From contig CAZLDS010000006.1 of assembly GCA_964558395.1 (NCBI GenBank), positions 21,507 through 85,506 on the forward strand: 64,000 nucleotides of DNA. The letters run 5' to 3'. Each line of letters starts with the position of its first letter. Position 1 is the first letter of the stretch. A program made the position numbers and the translations under genes. Shown in pieces: positions 1-8,234 of the stretch. Source of the DNA: CSP1-5 sp964558395 (GTDB lineage Bacteria; Methylomirabilota; Methylomirabilia; Methylomirabilales; CSP1-5). The notes under the pieces are model-generated. The model was not told the origin of the DNA. It was given only the letters and a program-made list of their open reading frames with translations, and made no database searches.

Positions 1-1
1 G

Positions 2-280
2 TGCGCAAGCCTTATCGGTCTCTGCTATTTAGCCAAGGGGGAGCCTGAACAGTCGGTACAGGAATTCCTCAAGGGGCTTGCGGTGGCACAGAGGGGCACC
101 GAGGAACGGTGGGCGATCCTCTATGATCTCGGCACGGCGTATGAGGCATTCGGGGACCTAAGAAAGGCGCTTGAGACTCTGACGACCATCCATAGCGAGG
201 CGCCGAAGTTTCGAGACATTCGCGTACGAATCCGGGACGTGAGGGCCCGTATAGCAAAGATCCGAGGGTCCTCGCGATAA
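2..280 (+). CDS. TPR-repeat protein, C-terminal part (truncated by window edge)
   Basis: The reading frame is open from the window edge and ends at 280, giving about 92 residues. The sequence has the helix-turn-helix periodicity of tetratricopeptide repeats: a stretch with GLCYLAKGEPEQSVQEF is followed by YDLGTAYEAFGDLRKAL, with the usual Gly, Ala and Tyr positions of a TPR unit. The tail is basic and ends RGSSR. TPR proteins are protein-protein interaction scaffolds, and nothing here says what the partner is. The gene is followed by about 130 bases with no clear signal before pgsA, so it probably ends its own transcription unit. The N-terminus is missing, so domain content upstream is unknown. 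Confidence 0.7.
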   Translation, partial: CASLIGLCYLAKGEPEQSVQEFLKGLAVAQRGTEERWAILYDLGTAYEAFGDLRKALETLTTIHSEAPKFRDIRVRIRDVRARIAKIRGSSR

Positions 281-412
281 GGGATGGTGAGCTGTGTTAG
301 GTTGGACTCTCCGGGCACCAGATTTCCTTGATCAGAGGCAAGGTGCCGTCTTGGAGGATGCCCTCGGTTAAGGACGTGGTCCGCTCGCTCACATGATGCC
401 AGGTGGCCTCCA

Positions 413-982
413 TTGAATCTGCCGAATACGCTTAGCCTGGTTCGAATCTTCCTTGTCCCCTTTCTTGTCGTTTTCCTGATCGCCACCGCTGAACCCCGGA
501 ATTATTTGGCGGCGGGCATCTTTGTTGCGGCGGTCTTTACCGATTGGCTGGACGGTCGGATCGCTCGGAGCCGCAGGCAGGTCACCACACTTGGGCAGCT
601 GTTAGATCCCATCGCCGACAAGCTGTTGATTGCGGCGGCGCTTATCTCTCTGGTAGAGATCCGGCGGGTGGCGGCCTGGGTGGCCACAGTTATCATTGGG
701 CGAGATATTGCGATCACCGGACTCCGCAGCATTGCCGCGTCCCAGGGGCTCATCATTTCCGCCTCGCAGCTGGGAAAGTACAAGATGGGGGCGGAGGTGA
801 TTGCCGTGATTCTGCTCATCCTCGATCCCGGGGTCTCACGGGTTATCGGTCTCGCTCTTACCCTTGGAGGGTTGGCGCTCGGCGTGGCGCTCGTCTTGAG
901 CGTTGCCTCCGGGATCGACTATTTTGTGCGCTTTTGGCGACAGCTCGGCCTTGGAGTAACGGTCCAATCCAAAGGGGATTGA
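413..982 (+). CDS. pgsA: CDP-diacylglycerol-glycerol-3-phosphate 3-phosphatidyltransferase
   Basis: Integral membrane enzyme that makes phosphatidylglycerol phosphate from CDP-diacylglycerol and glycerol 3-phosphate, the committed step to phosphatidylglycerol and cardiolipin. The 189-residue protein carries the complete CDP-alcohol phosphotransferase signature D-x2-D-G-x2-A-R-x8-G-x3-D-x3-D: D44, D47, G48, A51, R52, G61, D65, D69. Several hydrophobic segments fit the family's six-helix fold. The TTG start at 413 is preceded by AGGTGG at about 401-406. The gene lies one base before lysC. A second family member lies at 14393-14941; this copy begins MNLPNTLSLVRI, typical of PgsA, so it is the more likely true PgsA. 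Confidence 0.88.
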   Translation: MNLPNTLSLVRIFLVPFLVVFLIATAEPRNYLAAGIFVAAVFTDWLDGRIARSRRQVTTLGQLLDPIADKLLIAAALISLVEIRRVAAWVATVIIGRDIAITGLRSIAASQGLIISASQLGKYKMGAEVIAVILLILDPGVSRVIGLALTLGGLALGVALVLSVASGIDYFVRFWRQLGLGVTVQSKGD

Positions 983-983
983 G

Positions 984-2216
984 TTGGGTCTGATCGTCCA
1001 GAAGTACGGGGGAACGTCAGTAGGAGACCTCGAGCGGCTGAAGCATGTCGCCAGACGGATCGTGGAGGCGAGAGGGGCCGGAAATGAGGTGGTGGTCGTC
1101 GTGTCGGCCATCGCCGGAGAGACGGATCGGCTTCTGCAGCTTGCTCATCAGGTCACCGAACATCCTGATTCCCGTGAGCTGGATGTTATCCTGGCGACGG
1201 GAGAACAGGTGGCCATCGGGCTCCTCTCCTTAGCTATCCAGGGCTGTGGGGCCAAGGCGCGCTCCTTTACCGGAACGCAGGTGCGGATTCTCACGGATAA
1301 CGTGCATACCAGGGCCCGGATTCTCAATATCGACGTCGAGCGGATCCGGCAAGCGCTCGAGGAAGGGGAAATTGCCATTGTGGCTGGGTTTCAGGGGGTC
1401 AACGCCGAGGAAGAGGTGACGACCCTCGGCCGGGGAGGGTCAGATCTCACGGCTGTTGCCTTGGCCGCCGCCTTACAGGCCCACGTCTGCGAGATCTATA
1501 CCGATGTCGAGGGAGTGTATACGGCCGACCCCACTCTGGTTCCTACGGCGCGGAAACTTGCCCAGGTCACGTACGAGGAGATGATCGAGATCGCGAGCCT
1601 GGGGACCAAGGTACTCCAGACACGGGCCGTCGAGTATGCCAAGAACTACAACGTGTCGATTCATGTACGTTCGAGCTTCACCAAGAATCCAGGAACCCTG
1701 CTGGTCCGGGAGGATCAAGCCATGGAGAAGGTTGTGGTCTCGGGAATTGCCTATAACAAGGATGAGGCGAAGATCACGATCACTCGTGTGGTCGATCGTC
1801 CCGGAATCGCCGCCAAGCTTTTTGGCAAAGTAGCGGAGGCCGGGATTGTGGTAGACATGATCGTCCAAAACATCAGCCAGGACGGTCATACCGATATCTC
1901 TTTTACGGTTCCGAGGGCCGACTTTCGCAAGGCGATGGAGCTCGTCGATGGGTTGGCGAGAGAGATCGGAGCGGACCAGGTCCTTGGAGACGACCGGATT
2001 GCCAAGGTGTCCATGGTGGGGGTAGGCATGCGGACCCATTCGGGCGTGGCCGCGAGGATGTTTGCTGCGTTGGCAAAAGAAAGTATCAATATCATGATGA
2101 TTAGCACCTCAGAGATTAAGGTGTCATGCGTGATCGAGGCGAAGTACACAGAGCTCGCGGTGCGGGTCCTCCATGATGCGTTTGAGTTGGCAGGCCAGCC
2201 GACGGGGGACAGATGA
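984..2216 (+). CDS. lysC: Aspartate kinase
   Basis: Cytoplasmic kinase that phosphorylates aspartate, the first step of the lysine, threonine and methionine pathway. The 410-residue protein has the amino-acid kinase N-terminal motif KYGGTSV at residues 7-13, the nucleotide-binding GRGGSD motif near residue 150, and two ACT domains in the last 150 residues (GIAYNKDEAKITI and KVSMVGVGMR). These normally bind lysine or threonine for feedback inhibition. Length matches monofunctional LysC of the Bacillus/Thermus type. The start is TTG at 984, immediately after the pgsA stop. Its last 4 bases overlap the ComEA-like gene (ATGA), so the two are probably translationally coupled. Confidence 0.93.
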   Translation: MGLIVQKYGGTSVGDLERLKHVARRIVEARGAGNEVVVVVSAIAGETDRLLQLAHQVTEHPDSRELDVILATGEQVAIGLLSLAIQGCGAKARSFTGTQVRILTDNVHTRARILNIDVERIRQALEEGEIAIVAGFQGVNAEEEVTTLGRGGSDLTAVALAAALQAHVCEIYTDVEGVYTADPTLVPTARKLAQVTYEEMIEIASLGTKVLQTRAVEYAKNYNVSIHVRSSFTKNPGTLLVREDQAMEKVVVSGIAYNKDEAKITITRVVDRPGIAAKLFGKVAEAGIVVDMIVQNISQDGHTDISFTVPRADFRKAMELVDGLAREIGADQVLGDDRIAKVSMVGVGMRTHSGVAARMFAALAKESINIMMISTSEIKVSCVIEAKYTELAVRVLHDAFELAGQPTGDR

Positions 2217-2605
2217 ATATTCGTTCCTTGGCGCCCGCCGATGTGGCCTTCGCCACACTGCTCTTGCTGATCCTCGTTCTCTTCACCTTCAGGGCACCCA
2301 CGATGGTGGAGGAGCCAGGTTTTACTGTCCGATCTGAGGTAAAGCCCGAACCGGATCTGCAACGTGACGGATCAGTCCTCGAGGGTCTTCGGGTGAATCC
2401 CAATCGGGCCGATGCGCAAGACTTGACCGCTCTACCGGGAGTGGGGCCAGCCCTGGCCGAGACGATTGTACAGTTTCGAGAGGTACACGGCCCTTTCGGG
2501 CGCCTCGGCGATCTTCGAGAGGTGCCGGGGATCGGCGCCAAGCGGCTGCAGAAGATGCGCCCGTATTTGACCCTGGAAGAGGAGGCGCGATGGTCTACCA
2601 AGTGA
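2213..2605 (+). CDS. ComEA-like helix-hairpin-helix DNA-binding protein
   Basis: A 130-residue protein with one N-terminal membrane segment (about residues 9-26, ADVAFATLLLLILVLFTF), a variable linker, and a C-terminal double helix-hairpin-helix from about residue 62: VNPNRADAQDLTALPGVGPALA and GDLREVPGIGAKRLQKMRPYL. This is the architecture of the ComEA family of membrane-anchored DNA receptors used in DNA uptake. Similar short proteins also occur in non-competent bacteria with no tested role. It overlaps lysC by 4 bases and scpA by 16 bases. Type IV pilus genes elsewhere in the window would be compatible with DNA uptake, but no comEC or comF is present. Confidence 0.75.
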   Translation: MNIRSLAPADVAFATLLLLILVLFTFRAPTMVEEPGFTVRSEVKPEPDLQRDGSVLEGLRVNPNRADAQDLTALPGVGPALAETIVQFREVHGPFGRLGDLREVPGIGAKRLQKMRPYLTLEEEARWSTK

Positions 2606-3297
2606 AGCTTCCAGCATTTGAGGGGCCGTTGGACTTGCTACTCCATCTCATCCGGGTCGACGAAGTCGACATCTACGATATTCCGATCGCACGGATTACC
2701 GATGAGTACTTCCAATACCTTGCCTTGCTCCAAGAGTTGGATCTTGACGTCGCGGGAGAATTCCTCGTTATGGCAGCCACCTTGGTGTATATCAAGTCGA
2801 AAATGCTGTTACCGGCTGACCCATCTGCACCCGAGGAGCCACTCGCAGAGGACCCCCGGACCCCATTGGTCGATATGCTTTTGGAGTATCAGCGCTTTCG
2901 AGCGGCGGCCGAAACGTTGTCGGGGCGAGAGGATCAGCAACGACAGTTTTTCTTTCGTTCGATCCCCCTGGAAGTTCCTGCGGGGGGAGAGACACTTGAG
3001 GTGAATCTTTTTGACCTCCTTGCGGCGTTTCGGGAAGTGCTCGAGCGTGCCAAGGATCAGCCGGTCCTGGACATCGTTGCTCGGCCGGTGACCACGGGCG
3101 AGCGGATGGTGGCGATCCTAGATAGGGTTGCAGTGGAAGCTTCCGTCAGCTTCGGATCGCTGTTTCCACCAGGCGCGGATCGGCGCACCGTGATCATAAC
3201 CTTCCTGGCCCTCTTGGAGCTTCTGCGGCAGGGATCGATCCGTGTCCAGCAGCGGCTCGACTTCGGCGAGATTGTCGTCATGCGAGCCCTGGCATGA
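2590..3297 (+). CDS. scpA: Segregation and condensation protein A
   Basis: Kleisin subunit of the SMC-ScpAB condensin complex; it bridges the SMC head domains and binds ScpB. The 235-residue sequence opens with the ScpA signature FEGPLDLLLHLIRVDEVDIY and IPIARITDEYFQYL, followed by LDVAGEFLVMAATLVYIKSKMLLP. The C-terminal winged-helix region includes FLALLELLRQGSIRVQQ. It overlaps both neighbours (comEA-like and scpB), the usual scpAB coupling. The partner smc gene is in this same window at 34281-37910, so all three condensin genes are within 35 kb but not in one operon. Confidence 0.95.
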   Translation: MVYQVKLPAFEGPLDLLLHLIRVDEVDIYDIPIARITDEYFQYLALLQELDLDVAGEFLVMAATLVYIKSKMLLPADPSAPEEPLAEDPRTPLVDMLLEYQRFRAAAETLSGREDQQRQFFFRSIPLEVPAGGETLEVNLFDLLAAFREVLERAKDQPVLDIVARPVTTGERMVAILDRVAVEASVSFGSLFPPGADRRTVIITFLALLELLRQGSIRVQQRLDFGEIVVMRALA

Positions 3298-3866
3298 GCC
3301 AAGATCAGATGGCAATTTTGGAAGCGCTATTATTTGCCTCTCCTGATCCTCTCTCGATCGAGCACCTCCAGGTAATCCTGGGCGACGTAGAGAAAGAGAG
3401 GGTAGTCAGTCGCCTCAGTTCTCTTCAGGAAGCGTATGAAAAGAATGGTTCAGGGCTCACGATCGTTCAGGTCGCCGGTGGCTTTCGGATGTCGACGCGC
3501 CCTGATCTCCACCCGTGGCTCGGTCGGCTGGCCAGGACGCGCCCCGCGCGGCTTTCGCGACCGGCCCTTGAAACGCTAGCCATCATTGCCTACCGGCAAC
3601 CGATCACGAAGACTGAAATTGAGGCCGTCCGCGGCGTCTTGGTGGACGGGGTCCTCAAGACTCTCATGGAGCGAGATCTTATCCGGGTCCTCGGGCGAAA
3701 GCGGGAGGTCGGCAGGCCGCTTCTCTACGGAACCACGCGAAAATTTTTAGAATATTTTGGTTTCCACGATATTACCGAGCTTCCCTCCACTCAGGAGATC
3801 GAAGCCCTCATCCCGCCGCGACAGGACACAGATGAGACCATGAGGGCGGAGAGAGAAGATTCTTAA
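3294..3866 (+). CDS. scpB: Segregation and condensation protein B
   Basis: Winged-helix partner of ScpA in the SMC condensin complex. The 190-residue protein shows the family landmarks: ILEALLFASPDPLSIEHL at the N-terminus, GGFRMSTRPDLHPWL in the middle, and RPALETLAIIAYRQPITKTEIEAVRG followed by KTLMERDLIRVLGRKREVGRPLLYGTT. The start ATG overlaps the scpA stop (ATGA). The tail after residue 165 is acidic and not conserved. A 48-base gap separates it from the pheA region. Confidence 0.94.
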   Translation: MSQDQMAILEALLFASPDPLSIEHLQVILGDVEKERVVSRLSSLQEAYEKNGSGLTIVQVAGGFRMSTRPDLHPWLGRLARTRPARLSRPALETLAIIAYRQPITKTEIEAVRGVLVDGVLKTLMERDLIRVLGRKREVGRPLLYGTTRKFLEYFGFHDITELPSTQEIEALIPPRQDTDETMRAEREDS

Positions 3867-3892
3867 CCCAGGTGTGACCTCTTGACTGTGGC

Positions 3893-3898
3893 TATAAT
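3893..3898 (+). promoter_or_regulatory. Possible -10 element upstream of pheA
   Basis: A perfect TATAAT lies at 3893-3898 in the scpB-pheA gap. The nearby TTGACT (3882-3887) is only 5 bases away, too close to serve as its -35. No other good -35 is visible 16-18 bases upstream, so the promoter is only weakly supported. Confidence 0.25.
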
Positions 3899-3948
3899 GT
3901 GGCGTTCTTGGCGCTGTGACCGCAGACAAACAGCAGGTGAAAGAAGCC

Positions 3949-5028
3949 ATGGGAATCGAAGAACTCCGTCGACAGATCGATGCCCTTGATAGCGAAGTCC
4001 TTGAGCTGCTAAATCGCCGGGCCGAAATCGTGGGAAAGATCGGGGAGGAGAAAAGCAAGGGGAATATTGCCTACCACTCCCCTGAGCGGGAGGAGGAAAT
4101 CATCGGTCGCCTGACGCGGGAGAACCGGGGACCGTTCCCCAGCAGGGCAGTCAGAGGGGTCTACCGGGAGATCCTGTCTGCGTGCCTCTCTTTGGAGCAG
4201 ACTCTCAAGGTGGGCTACCTTGGACCTCAGGCAACCTTCACCCATATGGCCTGCATGAAGCGATTTGGCCAGTTGGCCGAATATATCCCCCTGCGAGGGA
4301 TTGGGGACGTCTTCAAAGAGGTGGAAAAGGGAAAGGCAGACTATGGGGTCGTGCCGGTCGAGAACTCGACCGAGGGGATGGTGAGTCACACCCTTGATAT
4401 GTTTGTTGATTCCGACTTGAACATTTGCGGCGAGATCCTTATGGAGGTGTCGCACCACCTCCTGTCCAAGCACGGAGAGAAGGGGCGGATCGCGAAGATC
4501 TACTCCCACCCCCACGCAATCGCCCAGTCCCGAAATTGGCTGGACGCGAATATGGCACGAGTCGCGCTCTTCGAAGTTCCCTCTACGGCCGCAGCAGCGG
4601 AGATCGCGGCGAAGGACGAGACAGCAGCGGCCATCGCGTCGGAGCTGGCGAGTCGCCTGTACGACCTGAAAATGGTGGCATCCCGGATTGAAGATAGCCC
4701 GTATAATTTTACGCGGTTCCTCATCATCGGACAGACATCGAGCCCCATGACGGGGAATGACAAAACCTCCATCCTCTTTGCGATCCGGGACCGGGTCGGG
4801 GCGCTCTTCCGGATGCTTGAGCCCTTTGCCCATCACCAAATCAACTTGACCAAGATCGAATCGCGCCCCTCGCGCTACCGCGTCTGGGAGTATATCTTCT
4901 ATGTGGATTTTGAGGGACACGCCGGGGAAACGCCGGTGAAGGCTGCGCTGGAGCGGCTCCGGGAGGAATGTCTCTTTCTCAAGGTCCTGGGCTCGTATGC
5001 CAGGGAGCCGCTTCGGGCCAAGAGCTGA
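3949..5028 (+). CDS. pheA: Bifunctional chorismate mutase / prephenate dehydratase (P-protein)
   Basis: Converts chorismate to prephenate and then to phenylpyruvate for phenylalanine synthesis. Residues 1-90 form an AroQ-type chorismate mutase (EELRRQIDALDSEVLELLNRRAEIVGKIGEEK). Next comes the prephenate dehydratase domain (VGYLGPQATFTHMA, then YNFTRFLIIG with the catalytic TRF motif). The protein ends in an ACT domain carrying the phenylalanine-sensing ESRP motif (LTKIESRPSRYRVWEYIFYVD), so feedback inhibition by Phe is expected. I chose ATG 3949 because AGGTGAAAG stands about 8 bases before it; an in-frame GTG at 3916 would add 11 residues without a good ribosome site. It heads an aromatic block with hisC, DAHP synthase and tyrA. 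Confidence 0.94.
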   Translation: MGIEELRRQIDALDSEVLELLNRRAEIVGKIGEEKSKGNIAYHSPEREEEIIGRLTRENRGPFPSRAVRGVYREILSACLSLEQTLKVGYLGPQATFTHMACMKRFGQLAEYIPLRGIGDVFKEVEKGKADYGVVPVENSTEGMVSHTLDMFVDSDLNICGEILMEVSHHLLSKHGEKGRIAKIYSHPHAIAQSRNWLDANMARVALFEVPSTAAAAEIAAKDETAAAIASELASRLYDLKMVASRIEDSPYNFTRFLIIGQTSSPMTGNDKTSILFAIRDRVGALFRMLEPFAHHQINLTKIESRPSRYRVWEYIFYVDFEGHAGETPVKAALERLREECLFLKVLGSYAREPLRAKS

Positions 5029-5091
5029 CGCGGCCCACAGCGACGCGTCCTCGCTGGGTCTCATCGGCGGTGGACGACGAAGGATGAAACG

Positions 5092-6216
5092 GTGAAGCGT
5101 AAGGACAAATCGCTTGCAGAGTTGGCACAGCCCCATGTTCTCGGGCTGATCCCATATGGCCCGGGGAGACCGATTGAGGAAGTGAAGCGAGAGCTCGGCC
5201 TTGACGAAGTGGTCAAGCTTGCCTCCAACGAAAATCCCCTGGGACCCTCCCCATTCGCCGTACAGGCCATTCGGGAGGCGCTTCAAGGGCTTCACCGGTA
5301 TCCGCATGGAGGCTGTCACAGCCTACGGCAGCGGCTGAGTCAGCACCTGGACGTGAGACCGGAAGAGCTCTGCTTCGGAAACGGAAGCAACGAGCTCTTG
5401 GAGCTCGTTACCCGCGCCTTTTTGGGACCGGAGGATGAGGCGGTCATGGGGGATCCGGCCTTTGTGGTGTATCGGCATGTATGTCAGGCTGTCGGATCCA
5501 AGATCCGAGAGATCCCGCTCAAAGATTATACGCACGATTTGCGTGGGATGTTGCAGGCGGTCACTGCTCGGACGAAGCTCGTCTTTCTGGGAAACCCGAA
5601 TAATCCTACGGGAACGTGTGTCGCGCCGACGCAGTTGTATGCGTTTCTGGAAGCGCTTCCCGGGCATGTTATCCTCGTTGTGGATGAGGCATACCGGGAG
5701 TATGTGCCGCTGGATCTCCAACCAGACCTTCTTGGGTACATCCGGGATGGACGTTATCTCCTCACGCTGCGGACCTTTTCGAAAGCGTATGGTCTCGCGG
5801 GACTTCGGATCGGCTACGGAATTGGGCCTGCCGAGATGGTAGAAATTCTGAACCGGGTGCGACAACCCTTCAATGTCAATGCCTTAGCCCAGCAGGCGGC
5901 CTTGGCTGCGCTTGATGATACTGCCCACCTCGAGGAGACATTGCGAATCACTGAAGTAGGCCGAAGAAGCCTCCAGGGCCACTTGGACGAGATGGGACTT
6001 TCGTACGCTCCGAGTGTGACCAACTTCATTCTCGTCGACGTCGGCGTTGAGGGCAAGGTGTTGTCCCACAGCCTCCTTCGTAAGGGAGTTATTGTTCGGT
6101 CTATGGAAGGGTATGGTTTCCCCACACATATTCGGATAACGGTGGGGATACCGCAGGAGAATACGCGCGCGATCAAGGCGCTCGCCGACGCGCTCGACGA
6201 GGCGAGACAGCGGTGA
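5092..6216 (+). CDS. hisC: Histidinol-phosphate / aromatic aminotransferase
   Basis: PLP-dependent class I/II aminotransferase of the HisC family, 374 residues. Visible motifs are ASNENPLGPSP near residue 44, NPNNPTG at 168-174, DEAY at 198-201 and the PLP-lysine motif TFSKAYGLAGLRIGYG with K231. The GTG start at 5092 is preceded by GAAGGA at 5079-5084; a nearby ATG at 5084 is out of frame. HisC enzymes convert imidazole-acetol phosphate to histidinol phosphate, and many also transaminate phenylpyruvate and hydroxyphenylpyruvate. No other his gene is present. Its place between pheA and DAHP synthase/tyrA suggests the aromatic role is at least part of its job. The symbol follows sequence family, not proven substrate. 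Confidence 0.85.
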   Translation: MKRKDKSLAELAQPHVLGLIPYGPGRPIEEVKRELGLDEVVKLASNENPLGPSPFAVQAIREALQGLHRYPHGGCHSLRQRLSQHLDVRPEELCFGNGSNELLELVTRAFLGPEDEAVMGDPAFVVYRHVCQAVGSKIREIPLKDYTHDLRGMLQAVTARTKLVFLGNPNNPTGTCVAPTQLYAFLEALPGHVILVVDEAYREYVPLDLQPDLLGYIRDGRYLLTLRTFSKAYGLAGLRIGYGIGPAEMVEILNRVRQPFNVNALAQQAALAALDDTAHLEETLRITEVGRRSLQGHLDEMGLSYAPSVTNFILVDVGVEGKVLSHSLLRKGVIVRSMEGYGFPTHIRITVGIPQENTRAIKALADALDEARQR

Positions 6217-6250
6217 GGTCATGGGGTTCCACAGGGACGGGGAGTGAACC

Positions 6251-7264
6251 ATGATCATCGTCATGCGATCCGGCGCCACTCAGGCAGACATTGACCAGGT
6301 CGTGGAGCGCATTGCGCAGCACGGATTAAAGCCTCATATCTCGACAGGCGTGGAACGGACGATTATCGGGGCCATTGGAGATGAACGGGTCCTGCGCAAT
6401 GTCCCGTTCCAAGCATTGCCCGGGGTCGAAGAAGTTCTTCCCATCCTGAAACCCTTCAAGCTTGCCAGCCGAGATTTTAAAGCCGAGCCAAGCGTGGTCG
6501 AAGTCAATGGCGTGGCCATAGGAGGGAAGCGACTGGCCGTGATTGGCGGCCCCTGCTCGGTGGAGGGGCGTCAGATGCTGTTGGATATGGCACGAGTGGT
6601 CAAGGAGGCGGGGGGCACGCTGCTGAGGGGCGGGGCTTTTAAACCGAGGACGTCCCCCTATTCGTTTCAAGGGCTAGGAGAGGAGGCCCTCAAGTATCTA
6701 GCTGAAGTTCGGGAGGTCACCGGACTGCCGGTGGTCACTGAACTGATGGACCCTCGGGACGCAGAGCTCGTCATGAAGTATGCCGACATGATCCAGATTG
6801 GCGCCAGGAACATGCAAAACTTTCGACTCCTCAAAGAGGTGGGTATCCATCGCAAGCCGGTCTTCTTAAAACGAGGAATGAGCTCCACGATCAGCGAGCT
6901 CCTCATGTCGGCCGAGTACATCATGTCGGAGGGAAACTACAACATTGTCCTGTGCGAGAGGGGCATCCGGACATTCGAGGACTACACGCGGAACACCCTG
7001 GATCTATCCGCGGTGCCGTCCCTCAAGCAGCTCTCTCACCTTCCAGTCATCGTCGACCCGAGTCACGCCGCGGGGAAGTGGGATCTGGTCGCCCCGCTTG
7101 CCTTGGGGGCCATCGCCGCCGGTGCCGATGGCCTGATGATCGAGGTGCATCCACAACCGGGGGAGGCCTTGTCGGATGGACCCCAGGCCCTGCTCCCCGA
7201 ACGGTTCACGGTGCTCATGCAACAGATACGGGCCTTGGCGCCCATCGTGGGACGGACCCTGTAA
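6251..7264 (+). CDS. aroF: 3-deoxy-7-phosphoheptulonate synthase (DAHP synthase, type I-beta)
   Basis: First enzyme of the shikimate pathway, condensing phosphoenolpyruvate and erythrose 4-phosphate. The 337-residue protein has an N-terminal ferredoxin-like domain (residues 1-70, MIIVMRSGATQADIDQVVERI), as in the Thermotoga and Geobacillus enzymes, where such domains mediate feedback control. The TIM barrel follows with GGPCSVEG, LLRGGAFKPRTSPYSFQG, QIGARNMQNF, VFLKRGMSS and VIVDPSHAAGKWD. The ATG start follows GGGGAGTGA. It lies 34 bases after hisC. The paralogue letter (F, G or H) cannot be decided from sequence alone. Confidence 0.92.
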   Translation: MIIVMRSGATQADIDQVVERIAQHGLKPHISTGVERTIIGAIGDERVLRNVPFQALPGVEEVLPILKPFKLASRDFKAEPSVVEVNGVAIGGKRLAVIGGPCSVEGRQMLLDMARVVKEAGGTLLRGGAFKPRTSPYSFQGLGEEALKYLAEVREVTGLPVVTELMDPRDAELVMKYADMIQIGARNMQNFRLLKEVGIHRKPVFLKRGMSSTISELLMSAEYIMSEGNYNIVLCERGIRTFEDYTRNTLDLSAVPSLKQLSHLPVIVDPSHAAGKWDLVAPLALGAIAAGADGLMIEVHPQPGEALSDGPQALLPERFTVLMQQIRALAPIVGRTL

Positions 7265-7346
7265 ATACGATGAGAAACCTCCGACAACCGATCGCCCAAT
7301 TCAGACCCTCATCGGACTTCGGTCATCGAACGATGGACAGTGCACT

Positions 7347-8234
7347 ATGAACGGTGAACCGATCTTTGAACGGATGGCGGTAATCGGCGTAGGCCTGATC
7401 GGTGGCAGTCTGGCTCAGGCGTGCCGGGGCGGGATCGCCCGTCGAGTCATTGGCCTCGATGTTGATCAGGAGCACTTGAAACAGGCGGTTGCCCTTGGTC
7501 TCGTGGATGACGTGGGCGACTTTCCTGGCGGGGTCGAGGGGGCCGATCTCGTTGTCGTCGCGGTCCCGGTCGGAGCCGTTGTGGATGTGGTCCGTGCTGT
7601 GGGGCCGCACCTGGCGGGTGGGTGTATCGTGACCGACGTGGGAAGCGTGAAGGGGGCTCTCGTCACCGAGGTAGAGGCCGGGATCCCGCCCGGTCGGGAG
7701 TTTGTCCCCGGTCATCCCATCGCGGGTACCGAACACTCTGGGCCCGGAGCCGCCGTATCTACCCTCTTTCAGGGCAGCTTGTGTGTTCTCACACCTACCT
7801 CGCGGAACGCGGAGGCCGCGGTCAAAAAAATTGTTCGTCTGTGGGAAAAGGTGGGGTCACATGTGGTCCTGATGGACCCTTTTCGGCACGATTATATCTT
7901 CGCCCTTGTGAGCCACCTGCCGCATGTGGTCGCCTACGCGCTCGTCGGAACGATTCTGAACCATGAGGACGGCGGGGAGGAGCTCTTGCGGTTCAGCGCT
8001 GGAGGGCTTCGGGATTTTACCCGGATCGCGGCCTCTCATCCGATCATGTGGCGCGATATCCTGATCCGAAATCGCGGCGAGGTGCTGAAATCCATCGCCA
8101 GATTCCGCGCGGTCCTTGGGCAGATTGAGGAGATGATTGAAACAGAGGACGGAGCCTGTTTGGTCCAGGAGTTTCAGCGGGCTAAGGAGGTGCGTGAGCA
8201 ACTTGGTTCGGCAGGCTCCCCACCGGTTCGGTGA
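7347..8234 (+). CDS. tyrA: Prephenate dehydrogenase
   Basis: NAD(P)-dependent oxidative decarboxylation of prephenate (or arogenate) for tyrosine synthesis. The 295-residue protein begins with a Rossmann fold, AVIGVGLIGGSLAQA (GxGxxG at about 14-19), followed by VVVAVPVGAVVDVV, CIVTDVGSVKGALV and FVPGHPIAGTEHSGP, the substrate-binding histidine region of TyrA. The later helical domain contains FALVSHLPHVVAYAL. The frame is open further upstream to 7176, but that part overlaps DAHP synthase, so ATG 7347 is preferred. The stop overlaps the GTG start of hflX. There is no C-terminal ACT domain, so inhibition by tyrosine would have to act at the active site. Confidence 0.92.
   Translation: MNGEPIFERMAVIGVGLIGGSLAQACRGGIARRVIGLDVDQEHLKQAVALGLVDDVGDFPGGVEGADLVVVAVPVGAVVDVVRAVGPHLAGGCIVTDVGSVKGALVTEVEAGIPPGREFVPGHPIAGTEHSGPGAAVSTLFQGSLCVLTPTSRNAEAAVKKIVRLWEKVGSHVVLMDPFRHDYIFALVSHLPHVVAYALVGTILNHEDGGEELLRFSAGGLRDFTRIAASHPIMWRDILIRNRGEVLKSIARFRAVLGQIEEMIETEDGACLVQEFQRAKEVREQLGSAGSPPVR

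Noticed and set aside
3882..3898. TTGACT and TATAAT side by side before pheA as a promoter pair
   Set aside because: The spacer is only 5 bases; the two hexamers cannot be used together by sigma-70 polymerase. Only the -10 is kept, at low confidence.
4009..5319. 436-codon open frame on the minus strand across pheA and the start of hisC
   Set aside because: It is antisense to clear pheA and hisC coding sequence, has no recognisable domains, and such long mirror frames are expected in GC-rich genes.
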